DNA of 57,899 bases from Bradyrhizobium sp. 190 (GTDB taxonomy: Bacteria; Pseudomonadota; Alphaproteobacteria; Rhizobiales; Xanthobacteraceae): positions 1 to 57,899 of the forward strand of contig NZ_JADPJL010000070.1 in NCBI RefSeq assembly GCF_023073415.1, read 5' to 3'. Below the pieces are notes generated by a model. That model was not told where the DNA came from. It saw only the letters and a program-made list of their open reading frames with translations, and did not search any database. Of the stretch, positions 33,454 through 43,770 are shown piece by piece. Within the stretch, counting starts at the first letter, position 1. The number at the start of each line of letters is the position of its first letter. The position numbers were made by a program, and so were the translations under genes.

Positions 33454-34734
33454 TCAGACTCCGACCCGACCCCCTCTATTACCCGCGAGCGCAGCAATAA
33501 CTTCCTCAGCCGCTCTCTCCCCACTATCCCTCGCCCCATGTGCGGTGGAGAAAAATTCCGGCGACGTTGCCTCTCCCGCAAAGAACAGCCGGCCGTCGAC
33601 CGGCGCCGCCAGCACCTCTCGATCTCCTGCGTGACCCGGCAGCGCGTGCGAATACGAACCTCGCGCAAACGGGTCGTGGGCCCAGCGCGATTCCGCAAGC
33701 GGCTTCAGCTTGCGGCGAAAATCATTGCCGAGGATTGAGACGATCTCGTTGATGCTCTCGGCGGCGAGCGCGCCGGGGCCGGCGTCTTCCAGCGACTGCG
33801 CAAAACGGCCGCCGAAAAAACCGTCGATGCAGGGTTGGCCGAACGGGCGGATGTGATACGTGCCCATTGCGGTGCGCATGGTGGCGGCGCGCAGATTGCC
33901 CTCTTTCGGCAGCGCTTCCGGCTCGTCGAGCGCGAGCGTCACCTTGTCGGCGAGGCCGAGCGGCAGGCCGCGCGCGGCGTCGACCTTTGCCGGCAAGGGC
34001 GGATGAAAGCGGATGGCTTCGTCCGCGATCAAACTGGTCGGCACGGTGACGATGACCTTGTCGGCCGTCAGCACGCCCTGCGAGGTCTCGATGCGAACGC
34101 GCTTTGCCGAATGATCGATCAGCGTCACCACGCGGTTGAACGCGAGCGGACATGTCGCGCCGTAGGCGGCAATCAGCGCGCCGTAGCCGCGGCGGATGCG
34201 CCAGTTGAGGTCGGTATCCTCATAGGCGTCCATGTCGAGAATGGAGACCTGATCGAGCTCGCAGCCGTTGATGTAGGTCGAGATCGCATCGATCATCGGG
34301 TTCCAGCGGTTGCCGGGCTCGAGGAACAGGCTGGCGGCAACATCGCGGCCGCTCCGCTCGGCTTCGATCGCAGCCTTCTCGGCGCGATCGTAGAACGCAT
34401 CGAGAGCGCGCATGTAGTCGTCGCGGTCGTCTTGCGGAAACGCCTTGCCATAGGCGCGCTCGCGCCAGGGCGGCAGCGACTTGTTGATTTCGAAATTCAG
34501 TTGCTCGGCAATTTTAACGAAGGAGTTCTGGTCCGCCGAATGCAGCCAGCCGCAGCCGACGTCGAAGGTGACGTCAGGCGAAGCCATGATGGTGTGCGCC
34601 CGGCCGCCGACGCGGTCGCGCGCTTCGAGCACGAGGACGGAGAGGCCGGAATTCTTCAACGCATTGGCGGCGCCGAGGCCGGCAGCGCCGGCGCCGATGA
34701 TGGCGACATCGATTGAGGAGGGGAGGGAGGACAT
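33454..34734 (-). CDS. FAD-dependent amine oxidase-like flavoprotein
   Basis: 426 residues. The N-terminal FAD-binding motif IGAGAAGLGAANAL near 12-25 is followed by LEARDRVGGRAHT near 36-48, the typical amine-oxidase start, and a C-terminal FAD stretch GRLFFAGEATSPEFFSTAHG near 384-403. The family oxidises primary, secondary or poly-amines, or desaturates other substrates. The ATG at 34734 is used; an upstream open frame passes through two repeats. It is downstream of typA but separated by 194 bp of repeat DNA, so not tightly coupled. Confidence 0.9.
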   Translation of the reverse strand: MSSLPSSIDVAIIGAGAAGLGAANALKNSGLSVLVLEARDRVGGRAHTIMASPDVTFDVGCGWLHSADQNSFVKIAEQLNFEINKSLPPWRERAYGKAFPQDDRDDYMRALDAFYDRAEKAAIEAERSGRDVAASLFLEPGNRWNPMIDAISTYINGCELDQVSILDMDAYEDTDLNWRIRRGYGALIAAYGATCPLAFNRVVTLIDHSAKRVRIETSQGVLTADKVIVTVPTSLIADEAIRFHPPLPAKVDAARGLPLGLADKVTLALDEPEALPKEGNLRAATMRTAMGTYHIRPFGQPCIDGFFGGRFAQSLEDAGPGALAAESINEIVSILGNDFRRKLKPLAESRWAHDPFARGSYSHALPGHAGDREVLAAPVDGRLFFAGEATSPEFFSTAHGARDSGERAAEEVIAALAGNRGGRVGV

Positions 34735-34787
34735 GCCATTGCCTCTAGCATGTTCGCCGCCGCGCCTGAAGCCGCCCCGTGCATAGC

Positions 34788-34849
34788 CGTCATCACCCGC
34801 CTTGTGCGCAATTGCGCACTGGGGCGGGTGACCTAGTATTCCAGAGACG
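34788..34849. repeat. Palindromic repeat (CACCCGCC...GGCGGGTG type)
   Basis: Outer arms TCACCCGCC/GGCGGGTGA enclose an inner perfect palindrome TGCGCAATTGCGCA. The element begins CGTCATCACCCGC and ends CCAGAGACG. It is a dispersed bradyrhizobial repeat type recognised from memory. Confidence 0.8.
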
Positions 34850-34876
34850 TAAGTGATTGAATCGAGAGGTCGCGGC

Positions 34877-34899
34877 GTACTGGATGCCCCGCCTTCGCG
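34877..34899 (+). repeat. Partial copy of a second dispersed repeat
   Basis: Twenty-three bases, GTACTGGATGCCCCGCC followed by TTCGCG, recur exactly within the repeat at the 3' end of queG (38549-38597). This copy lacks the other half of the palindrome. Confidence 0.8.
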
Positions 34900-34928
34900 A
34901 GAGCTTTGCATAAGTGGCCGCGAAGACC

Positions 34929-36755
<1,827 letters not shown>

Positions 36756-36797
36756 GGCTCTTCTTCTGGTCGTGCATGGTGGATGCGCGATCTCACC

Positions 36798-36829
36798 GGA
36801 AAACCGGGACCCACTTTTCCGGATCGCGC
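36798..36829. repeat. Dispersed repeat GGAAAACCGGGACCCACTTT, copy 1
   Basis: The bases GGAAAACCGG-ACCCACTTTTCCGGATC recur at 36942-36968 with one difference. This is a widely spread rhizobial repeat (recognised from memory). Confidence 0.8.
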
Positions 36830-36899
36830 TTCTAAAACCTGGAATACTGGCGCGTGATGACGCTTCTTCGAATCGTCATCCCGATCCATCTTTTTGTTT

Positions 36900-36975
36900 G
36901 AGCATGATCTCCGGGCAAACGCGTACCGCGTTTGTCCCGAGGGAAAACCGGTACCCACTTTTCCGGATCATGCTC
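36900..36975. repeat. Dispersed palindromic repeat, copy 2, with GAGCATGAT/ATCATGCTC ends
   Basis: Inverted 9-base ends enclose an inner CAAACGCG/CGCGTTTG hairpin and the GGAAAACCGG-type sequence also seen at 36798. It sits between typA and the Crp/Fnr gene. Confidence 0.85.
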
Positions 36976-37119
36976 CGGGGGCGCTTTCCCCCCAAAAAGG
37001 AAGCCCGGCCAAAAAGACCGGGCACACCTAACGCGTTGCGGCGCAATATATTCAGAAAACGCCAAAAAACAATGGTTTGTTTGGCATTTGGTTAGCCGAT
37101 TTTGGGCGTGACGCCGGCC

Positions 37120-37875
37120 CTAATTGCCTTTTTCGGGGTCGGGATAGACCCCCCGCAAGACCTCCTCGAAATGGGCCTTGACCGCCTCATTGCACTGGCA
37201 GGACCGGTTTCGCATGGCCTCCGGGTTACGGACCAGGATCGAGCCGCGCCGGGTCTCCAGCGTGCCTTCTGCCTTGAAGGTCTGGATGACCCGGCTGGTA
37301 TAGGAGCGGCCGACCCCGAGCAGGGTCGCCAATTGCTCATGCGTCAGCGGCACGACCTCGTCGCCGTCGGCGCGTTCCATCGCCGAAATGATCCATTTCG
37401 CCGTGCGTTGCTCGATCGAATGGATGGCGTTGCAGGCGGTTGACTGGAAGATCTGAGCCAGCATGCAGTCGGCGTAACGTGCGAAAATGTTGCTCAGCGT
37501 ACGTGATTTCGATTTCGCCGCGTCGAGCTTGCCGACCGGCAGCCGCACGAAGGGACCTGCGAATTTGACGGTGATGCGGGTATAGGCGGGAAGAAAGCCT
37601 TGACTGACGATGCCGCCGACGGCGCCTTCGCGGCCGATCAGGATGGTCTCGACATCGCGGCCGTCCTCGTTGGTCACCATGTAGGACACGAGGCTGGGAC
37701 CGCAGGGGAAGTGCACGGTCTCGACGTGGTCGCCGGGGCTGTAGAGCAGATCGTTCGGAGCTGCGTCGGCCGGCATGAGGTGCCGTTCGATCAACGCAAA
37801 ATCGGCGTCGTTCAGGCGGCGCAGCAGATTGTTGAACGGCCGCTCGCGAGCCGTATCTTCCTGTCGCAAAATCAT
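37120..37875 (-). CDS. Crp/Fnr family transcriptional regulator
   Basis: 251 residues. Residues 15-150 form the cyclic-nucleotide-like beta-roll sensor. Residues 155-225 form a winged helix with the recognition stretch LTHEQLATLLGVGRSYTSRVIQTFKAEG. There is no FNR-type Cys cluster at the N-terminus, so it is not an iron-sulfur oxygen sensor of that kind. The C-terminal tail carries a CQC motif (RNRSCQCNEAVKAHFEE). The ligand is unknown. The ATG at 37875 follows AGGAACC; 14 upstream codons are rejected. A 16-bp perfect palindrome lies 55 bases upstream and may be its own operator. It is divergent from the receiver gene. Confidence 0.92.
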   Translation of the reverse strand: MILRQEDTARERPFNNLLRRLNDADFALIERHLMPADAAPNDLLYSPGDHVETVHFPCGPSLVSYMVTNEDGRDVETILIGREGAVGGIVSQGFLPAYTRITVKFAGPFVRLPVGKLDAAKSKSRTLSNIFARYADCMLAQIFQSTACNAIHSIEQRTAKWIISAMERADGDEVVPLTHEQLATLLGVGRSYTSRVIQTFKAEGTLETRRGSILVRNPEAMRNRSCQCNEAVKAHFEEVLRGVYPDPEKGN

Positions 37876-37929
37876 TGAAGGTTCCTGCTCCTCGCCGGAG
37901 CACAATAATCGATCCAATACCGGTTTATG

Positions 37930-37945
37930 TGTTCACTAGTGAACA
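37930..37945. promoter_or_regulatory. Perfect 16-bp palindrome TGTTCACTAGTGAACA
   Basis: It is located 55 bases upstream of the Crp/Fnr gene start and 137 bases upstream of the receiver gene. A perfect 16-mer is unlikely by chance in a short promoter. It is a strong operator candidate, perhaps for autoregulation. Confidence 0.65.
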
Positions 37946-38081
37946 GACGGTAGAACTTACATGTGGTGGTTTCAGTTCCGGAACCGGGATGCGCTTTTTA
38001 CGGGTGTCGGCTGGCCTTGCGCCTTCCGGGGCTTCGGCCCGGCCTCTGATCAAATGCTGAACCCTTGAACTGGCGAGAAAC

Positions 38082-38462
38082 ATGGACCCCGCCTCCTCCG
38101 ACGGCATGCCCAACGATGTGCTGGTCGTCGAAGACGATCCAATCATTGCCCTCGATTTCGAAGACACGATTTTGGGGTTTGGCGTGAAGACGGTGCGGAC
38201 CGCCGCGAACGTGGCCAAAGCGCTCGATATGATCGCTGACCGGCCGCCGGAATTCGCGCTGCTCGACGTCGGGCTCATCCGCGAGAAGAGTTTTGCCGTC
38301 GCCGAACGGCTGGAGGCGCTCAAGATTCCGTTTGCCTTCGTCACCGGCTATGGCGCCGACGCCCGGCTTCCGGCTGCATTCGCGACGAAGCTGCGGCTGC
38401 CCAAGCCCTATTCGACCGATGCGCTGCGGGCGCTGCTGAAGAACGGCGGCATCAGGCCTTGA
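38082..38462 (+). CDS. Single-domain response regulator (receiver only)
   Basis: 126 residues, a lone receiver domain. Acidic pocket EDD near 17-19, phosphoacceptor Asp in FALLDVGL near 61, the Thr/Tyr switch FVTGYG near 87-92, and the invariant Lys in RLPKPYS near 105-111 are all present, so it should be phosphorylated. There is no output domain, so it may act by protein contact or as a phosphate sink. No sensor kinase lies in the window. The ATG at 38082 is preceded by GAGAAAC. It is divergent from the Crp/Fnr gene. Confidence 0.9.
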   Translation: MDPASSDGMPNDVLVVEDDPIIALDFEDTILGFGVKTVRTAANVAKALDMIADRPPEFALLDVGLIREKSFAVAERLEALKIPFAFVTGYGADARLPAAFATKLRLPKPYSTDALRALLKNGGIRP

Positions 38463-38548
38463 GCGGTTGCGCCCGTCGCAACAGCTACACGGGTTTGCGA
38501 TCGAGCGTTGTCGACCACAGCGCCACGTCGGCGCGGTCGCGCAAGGTC

Positions 38549-38597
38549 ACCGTCATCAGGGAGTACTGGATGCCCCGCCTTCGCGGGGCATGACGGT
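38549..38597. repeat. Dispersed repeat overlapping the 3' end of queG
   Basis: Outer arms ACCGTCAT/ATGACGGT and an inner hairpin TGCCCCGC-CTTC-GCGGGGCA form a compact palindrome. It shares GTACTGGATGCCCCGCC with 34877-34899. The queG stop codon (38556-38558) lies inside it. Confidence 0.85.
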
Positions 38598-39782
38598 CGA
38601 GATTTGCCTCCACTCCTCAACTACATTTTTATCCGTCTCGACACCCACCGCCTTCGTCGCCAGCGCGGCGAACCTCTCCCGCTCCACCAACTGCGACAGC
38701 GCCCATACCGCCGCGCCGCGAACCAGCGGGCTCGCATCATCCAGCAAACGTTCGGCCTCCGCCGCCAGCGACGCATCGTCGGCGTTGCCGATCGCGATCA
38801 GCACGTTGCGGATGAAGCGGTCGCGGCCGATACGCTTGACCGGCGATTTGGTGAACAGCGCGCGAAACGCCGCGTCGTCGAGCCGCGCCAGCTCTGCCAG
38901 CGACGGCGCACGCAGTTCCGCGCGCGCGGCCAGTTTGGCCTCGCGGCCCTCTTGCGCGAACTTATTCCACGGGCACACGGCGAGGCAATCGTCGCAGCCA
39001 TAGATGCGATTGCCGATGCTCTTGCGGAACTCATGCGGGATCGGTCCCTTGTTCTCGATCGTTAGGTACGAAATGCAGCGGCGCGCATCGAGCTTGTAGG
39101 GCGCGGGGAACGCCGCGGTCGGGCAGATCTCCTGGCAGGCATTGCAGGAGCCGCAATGATCGCTGTCGGGCTCGTCGCGCGGCAGGTCGGATGCGGAAAA
39201 GATCGCGCCGAGAAACAGCCATGAGCCGAATTCGCGCGAGACGAGGTTGGTGTGCTTGCCCTGCCAGCCGAGCCCCGCGGCCTGCGCCAGCGGCTTCTCC
39301 ATCACGGCGGCGGTATCGATGAAAACCTTCACCTCTTCGCTTGACGCGGCGACGAGCCACCGCGCCAGCGTCTTCAGTCGCTTCTTGATGACGTCGTGAT
39401 AGTCGTCGCCCTGCGCGTAGGCGGAGATCGCGCCGCGCGTACGTTGTTCGAGAAGCGCGAGCGGATTTTCATCGGGGCCATAATTGACGCCGAGCATGAT
39501 GATCGAGCGCACGCCAGGCCACAGCACGCGCGGGTCCATTCGCCGTTCGGGCTGCGCCGCGAGCCAGTCCATATCGCCATGCGCGCCGGCATCGAGAAAC
39601 TCGCGGAAGTATTTGCCGGCGCTGCCGATCGTGTCGGGACCGGTCACGCCGATGCAGTCGAAACCTAGCGTCTCCGCTTCGCGCTTGAGCGCGGCCTTCA
39701 GATCGGCGGCGGAGAGTTTAGCGTCCTTGTTCAGAAGTCGAGGTCCACGTAGGTGCGCGACGCCGGCACGCCCGCCAGCCAT
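38556..39782 (-). CDS. queG: Epoxyqueuosine reductase
   Basis: 408 residues from the ATG at 39782. QueG reduces epoxyqueuosine to queuosine in tRNA, using a cobalamin and two [4Fe-4S] clusters. The cluster cysteines appear as CGSCNACQEICPTA and CDDCLAVCPWNKF, and a HEAT-like C-terminal part follows (ASPLVRGAAVWALSQ). The last residues (STVMPREGGASSTP) are encoded by a dispersed repeat, so the natural C-terminus has been replaced. The start is uncertain: homology begins near LSAADLKAAL, no good start codon lies there, and the ATG at 39782 overlaps the GST gene by about 50 bases. Confidence 0.93.
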   Translation of the reverse strand: MAGGRAGVAHLRGPRLLNKDAKLSAADLKAALKREAETLGFDCIGVTGPDTIGSAGKYFREFLDAGAHGDMDWLAAQPERRMDPRVLWPGVRSIIMLGVNYGPDENPLALLEQRTRGAISAYAQGDDYHDVIKKRLKTLARWLVAASSEEVKVFIDTAAVMEKPLAQAAGLGWQGKHTNLVSREFGSWLFLGAIFSASDLPRDEPDSDHCGSCNACQEICPTAAFPAPYKLDARRCISYLTIENKGPIPHEFRKSIGNRIYGCDDCLAVCPWNKFAQEGREAKLAARAELRAPSLAELARLDDAAFRALFTKSPVKRIGRDRFIRNVLIAIGNADDASLAAEAERLLDDASPLVRGAAVWALSQLVERERFAALATKAVGVETDKNVVEEWRQISTVMPREGGASSTP

Positions 39783-40423
39783 TCGCTCAGCAGCGGGCGG
39801 AACGACGGGCGGGATTTCACCCGCGCGTACCACGCCTTTGCCGCGTCGTCCTCGCTCCATGGCACGTCGCCCAGATAATCGATCGCCGAAAGATGCGCCG
39901 CGGCGGCGAGATCCGCGTAGGTCAGCCGGTCGCCGGCGAGGAAATTCCGCGTCTGCGCCAACCAGCCGATATAGGCCAGATGATAGCGCACATTGACCTT
40001 GGCTGCGCGGATCACGTCGGTCGCCGGCGCCCCGCCGCCGTTCTCCTCGCTCATGAAACGCTTGTAGATGCGCTCGGTCACCAGCGGGTTCGACACCTCC
40101 TCGAAGAATTTTTCGTTGAACCACGCCATCAGCCGGCGCACCTCGACACGCTCGCCCATCGAGGCCGGCAACAGCCGCCGCTCACCCGCCTCCAGGCCGT
40201 GCGTCTCGTCGAGATATTCCGCGATGATCCCAGCGCCCGGAATCGGCGGAAAGCCGTCAGCCATCAACACCGGCGTGGTGGCCGCGGGATTGAGCGCGAG
40301 AAACCCTTCGCGCCGTTCCCAGGCCCGTTCTTCCACCAGGCGCAGGTCAAGGCCGTGTTCGCCCAGCGCCAGGCGAATGAAGCGCGAATGCGGACAGAAC
40401 GGGTGATGATAGAGCGTGTACAT
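39731..40423 (-). CDS. Glutathione S-transferase family protein
   Basis: 230 residues. An N-terminal thioredoxin-like half (YTLYHHPFCPHSRFIRLALGEHG) with Cys at 10 and the glutathione-binding ATTPVLMADG near 49-58, followed by an all-helical C-terminal half (FLAGDRLTYADLAAAAHLSAID). A Cys at the Ser/Cys position suggests a thiol-transferase-like or beta/omega-type activity rather than classic conjugation; this is an inference. The ATG at 40423 follows AGGGATTT. Its stop lies inside the queG frame, so the two genes overlap and are probably cotranscribed. Confidence 0.93.
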   Translation of the reverse strand: MYTLYHHPFCPHSRFIRLALGEHGLDLRLVEERAWERREGFLALNPAATTPVLMADGFPPIPGAGIIAEYLDETHGLEAGERRLLPASMGERVEVRRLMAWFNEKFFEEVSNPLVTERIYKRFMSEENGGGAPATDVIRAAKVNVRYHLAYIGWLAQTRNFLAGDRLTYADLAAAAHLSAIDYLGDVPWSEDDAAKAWYARVKSRPSFRPLLSEWLAGVPASRTYVDLDF

Positions 40424-40606
40424 GAAATCCCTAAGTAAACTCGCGGCGCTGGAGGAACCCTAGGGGCCGTCAAGCCGCGTCATGCGAATCGGACACTAGC
40501 CAAGCAAACGCGCGAGACAATGGTGTTTTGCCGTTTTTTTGCGATTGCGGCACGGGATCGAATAGGCGAGAAGGGCCCGGCTTTTCCAGTCAAAACGGAC
40601 CACAGC

Positions 40607-41413
40607 ATGATGTCTGATGCAGTGAAGGCGGTGATTCTCGGCATCATCGAGGGTATCACGGAATTTCTGCCCGTTTCCTCCACGGGCCATATGCTGCTGG
40701 CGCAACGCTTCTTCGGCCTTGGCGAGGGCGCCTTCTGGCAGAGCTTTGTGATCCTGATTCAGCTCGGCGCGATCCTTGCGATCGTCGCGCTGTATTTCGG
40801 CAAGCTATGGCGCGTAGCGCTCGGCATGTTCACCAATGCCGACGACCGCCGGTTCGTGATCGGCGTGCTGGTAGCGTTCCTGCCGGCGGTGGTCATCGGC
40901 CTGGTTGCCGGCAAGTACATCAAGGAGCTTTTGTTCAATCCGTGGGTGGTGAATTTCACGTTGATCGTCGGCGGCGCGATCCTTTTGTGGGTCGATCAGC
41001 TCGATCTCAAGCCGCACCACGACGATGCCACGCGCTATCCGCTGATGATGTATCTGTGGATCGGCATCGCGCAATGCGTGGCGATGATCCCCGGCGTGTC
41101 GCGCTCCGGCGCCAGCATCGTGGCGGCGATGCTGCTCGGCGGCGACAAGCGCTCGGCGGCGGAGTTCTCGTTCTTTCTGGCGATCCCGACCATGGTCGGC
41201 GCTTTCGCCTATGATTTCTACAAGAACCGCGCCGAGATGACGGTCGATCACATAGGCATTCTAGCGATCGGATTCGTGGTCTCCTTCATCACGGCGATCA
41301 TCGTGGTGAAGACGTTCCTGACTTACGTCACCCGCCACGGATTCACGCTCTTTGCGTGGTGGCGCGTCGTCATCGGCACGGTCGGCCTGATCGCGCTGGC
41401 GCTGGGGAAGTAG
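40607..41413 (+). CDS. uppP: Undecaprenyl-diphosphate phosphatase
   Basis: 268 residues, all membrane helices. UppP (BacA) recycles the lipid carrier used for peptidoglycan and O-antigen and can give bacitracin resistance. The two active-site motifs are GIIEGITEFLPVSSTGHMLL near 12-31 and PGVSRSGAS near 162-170. The start is the first of two adjacent ATGs (40607 and 40610); the frame open to 40520 has no support. A large palindromic repeat follows its stop. Confidence 0.96.
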   Translation: MMSDAVKAVILGIIEGITEFLPVSSTGHMLLAQRFFGLGEGAFWQSFVILIQLGAILAIVALYFGKLWRVALGMFTNADDRRFVIGVLVAFLPAVVIGLVAGKYIKELLFNPWVVNFTLIVGGAILLWVDQLDLKPHHDDATRYPLMMYLWIGIAQCVAMIPGVSRSGASIVAAMLLGGDKRSAAEFSFFLAIPTMVGAFAYDFYKNRAEMTVDHIGILAIGFVVSFITAIIVVKTFLTYVTRHGFTLFAWWRVVIGTVGLIALALGK

Positions 41414-41419
41414 GATTCG

Positions 41420-41517
41420 AAGTCGTAGGGTGGGCAAAGCGAAGCGTGCCCACCATCACGAGCGCGGTGTTGGATGGTGGGCACGGCGCAAGAGCGCCTT
41501 TGCCCACCCTACGACTT
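41420..41517. repeat. Large palindromic repeat between convergent uppP and the NDUFA9-like gene
   Basis: Outer arms AAGTCGTAGGGTGGGCAAAG and their complement (ends at 41517) plus inner arms GCGTGCCCACCATC/GATGGTGGGCAC give a foldback of nearly 100 bases. It begins 6 bases after the uppP stop and overlaps the NDUFA9-like stop by two bases. Confidence 0.85.
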
Positions 41518-42484
41518 ACGCGCTCTTGCGCTGAAATTGCCCGGCGGCGCGGAAGCGCCAGAGATATTGCGGGGCAATCGCCTCCATCGATTCGGGCGTG
41601 ATGCCGAGCCCCTCAAGCGTCAGGCCCGCGGCCTTGGCGGCGTCCGACACCACATTGTCCGATTGCAGCATCGCCACCTGGTCCGGCGTCAGCTTGAGCG
41701 GCCCCGGCGCAAATTGAAGGAACATCGCCTGCAGCCTCGCCAAGCCCCACGGCAGCGAGAGTAGCATGCGCTTGCGCTCGGTGATCGTGAGAATGACTTC
41801 CATGATCTCGCGCATGGTCAGCACTTCCGGTCCGCCGAGCTCGTAAGTCGCGCCCGCCTTGGTCTTACCGTCGACGGCATTGGCTATCGCGGCCGCGACG
41901 TCGCCGACATAGGCCGGCTGCATGCGGGTCTCCCCGCCGCCGATCAGCGGCAGGAAGGGCGACATCCGCGCCAGCGCCGCAAAGCGGTTGGTGAATTGAT
42001 CCTCGGGGCCGAACAGCAGCGACGGCCGCATGATCGTGGCCGAGGGCACGGCCGCCAGCACGGCCTTTTCGCCCGATGCCTTGGCGCGGCCGTAACCCGA
42101 AGGCGAGTTCTCGTCGGCGCCGATCGCGGAAATGTGCACCATACGGGCGCCCGTGGCGCCGACGGACTTCGCGATCGTTTCGGCGCCCGTGGCCTGAACC
42201 GCCTCGAAGGTCTGCGCGCCGCTCTCGGTCAGGATGCCGACGAGATTAATGGCGACCTGGGAATCGCGCATCGCCGCCTCGACGGAAGCCGGATAACGCA
42301 GGTTGGCCTGCACGGCGTGAATCTGGCCAACCCGGCCGAGCGGCTGCAGGTGGCCGGCCAGTTCCGGCCGCCGCACCGCCACCCTGATCCGGTATTCACG
42401 CTTGGCCAGCGCCCGGACCACGTTTCGCCCCAGAAACCCCGATCCGCCAAAAACCGTGACGAGCGTTTCCAGGTTCGATGCCAT
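41516..42484 (-). CDS. NAD(P)-binding protein, complex I NDUFA9-like family
   Basis: 322 residues. An atypical SDR with the start LETLVTVFGGSGFLGRNVVRAL (dinucleotide loop GGSGFLG) and further RPSLLFGPEDQF near 174-185 and QPAYVGDVAAAI near 207-218, typical of the NDUFA9 / 39-kDa complex I subunit type. In bacteria such proteins may bind complex I or coenzyme Q biosynthesis, but the function is not fixed. The ATG at 42484 follows AGGAATT; a 39-codon upstream extension is rejected. It converges on uppP with a large repeat between them. Confidence 0.92.
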   Translation of the reverse strand: MASNLETLVTVFGGSGFLGRNVVRALAKREYRIRVAVRRPELAGHLQPLGRVGQIHAVQANLRYPASVEAAMRDSQVAINLVGILTESGAQTFEAVQATGAETIAKSVGATGARMVHISAIGADENSPSGYGRAKASGEKAVLAAVPSATIMRPSLLFGPEDQFTNRFAALARMSPFLPLIGGGETRMQPAYVGDVAAAIANAVDGKTKAGATYELGGPEVLTMREIMEVILTITERKRMLLSLPWGLARLQAMFLQFAPGPLKLTPDQVAMLQSDNVVSDAAKAAGLTLEGLGITPESMEAIAPQYLWRFRAAGQFQRKSA

Positions 42485-42632
42485 GGTCAATTCCTGCGCG
42501 GGTCGAATTCGAGAGATATCGGTTGAATTTAGCGGATTCGCGATACGCCAACACGCGGTCGCTGTACAGCGTATTTGGTTGGCATTGAAGCGATTTGACA
42601 AGCGCGTGACCGTTCCTTACTAACCCGCCCGG

Positions 42633-42719
<87 letters not shown>

Positions 42720-43189
42720 TTGCCCTTGCCCATGATTCGCTGAACTGTCGCAGTCGAGCCTTCTGCATCCGCGGGTCGAGCCCGCGCGCGACGCGGAAAT
42801 CGTCGAGCGCTTCCGAACAGCCGGCCGAGCTTCTCGTGGCCTTGCGCACGCTCGACGTAGAGGCGCGCCTGCATCGGCGCGTTGCGGATCGCGAGCGTGA
42901 AATCGTCGAGCGCCTTGCGTGCGCGCCACGCTCGCGAAATATGCCGCCGCGCTAGGGCCGACCATGCGCCGGTCGAGGCGGATCGCCTCATCGAAGTCGA
43001 CCGCCGCGTGCCATGTAAACCTGGGCGAGGTCGCGGTCATCGAATTGCAAGCCAAGCAGCGGGATTTTCGCGACCAGGACGATCCGCGAGCATGCGCTGA
43101 TCGCTTCAGGGCCTCCGTCGCCGGCGGTGCAGGCCGCGAAGTGGCGTGCAGGCGGCGAGAGCGAGCAGCAATATGACGTCGCGACCCAT
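42720..43189 (-). pseudogene. Frameshifted TPR lipoprotein gene
   Basis: On the minus strand an ATG at 43189 opens a lipoprotein-like signal with a lipobox (LLLALAAC). The frame then breaks at least four times, yet the pieces join into one TPR protein: AGDGGPEAISACSRIV, then LAQVYMARGG, then VDFDEAIRLDRR, then KALDDFTLAIRNAP...LYVERAQGHEKLG, then EALDDFRVARGLDPRM. These match the usual bradyrhizobial pattern of periplasmic TPR lipoproteins (from memory). The last segment runs into the tRNA-Leu gene with no stop, so the 3' end is lost. It cannot make a working product. Confidence 0.8.
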
Positions 43190-43411
43190 AGCCCGACCTC
43201 GATGCCCAATTCGCGGAGGATTTGGTCGCTGTGGAGGTGGGCTGGGTTCGTGGTCGCGGGGCCACTATGTGCGGGCGGACTACTTGTTCTTGGCGGTGGT
43301 TCCATCAAACGAGATTCAGACGCCAAATTATCTAAATACCGTAGTAAAAACATTGCGTTAATGGTTGATTTATGGTCTGCGCGGGCGCATAATTTCTGCA
43401 TGGAGCCGCCC

Positions 43412-43570
43412 ATGACCGAGAACATCAAGCTGCCGCGCAAGCTGTCCGAAGAGCAGAAATCGCCGCCTCCACGGCGGCCGAGCCATGCGGACGTCATGGA
43501 GAATCTCGACCGCTGGGCCAACAGTCCGGAGCTTCAGCCGCCGAAATCGTCTGAAGAGAAGACGGCCTGA
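43412..43570 (+). CDS. Small hydrophilic protein, function unknown
   Basis: 52 residues: MTENIKLPRKLSEEQKSPPP at the start, then HADVMENLDRWANSPEL and a Lys/Glu-rich end. GGAG lies six bases before the ATG at 43412, which favours it over the ATG at 43400. The open frame upstream (to 43127) covers decayed DNA. No domain is recognised; charged and Pro-rich, it is likely cytoplasmic and partly unstructured. It lies between the TPR pseudogene and the exonuclease gene. Confidence 0.6.
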   Translation: MTENIKLPRKLSEEQKSPPPRRPSHADVMENLDRWANSPELQPPKSSEEKTA

Positions 43571-43770
43571 ATGGCCCTGCCCTCTCGGCGCAAACCGTAG
43601 TTGTGGTAACGCTTCAGTTCGCGCGAAGCATGCGAATGCCTGATTGGCGGGTAAGAATCCCGACGAAGCCGCCAATTCCCGTCCTATAAGCCATGCCCAA
43701 CCGCTCGCCTCCCGCGGCTCCGGGCGCTAGTGTTCCCGTCGAATCGACCTGAGACACGAGGCTTTCCTTC

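Noticed and set aside
37930..37945. LexA box reading of the palindrome TGTTCACTAGTGAACA
   Set aside because: Alphaproteobacterial LexA sites are direct repeats GTTC-N7-GTTC; this is an inverted repeat with other spacing.
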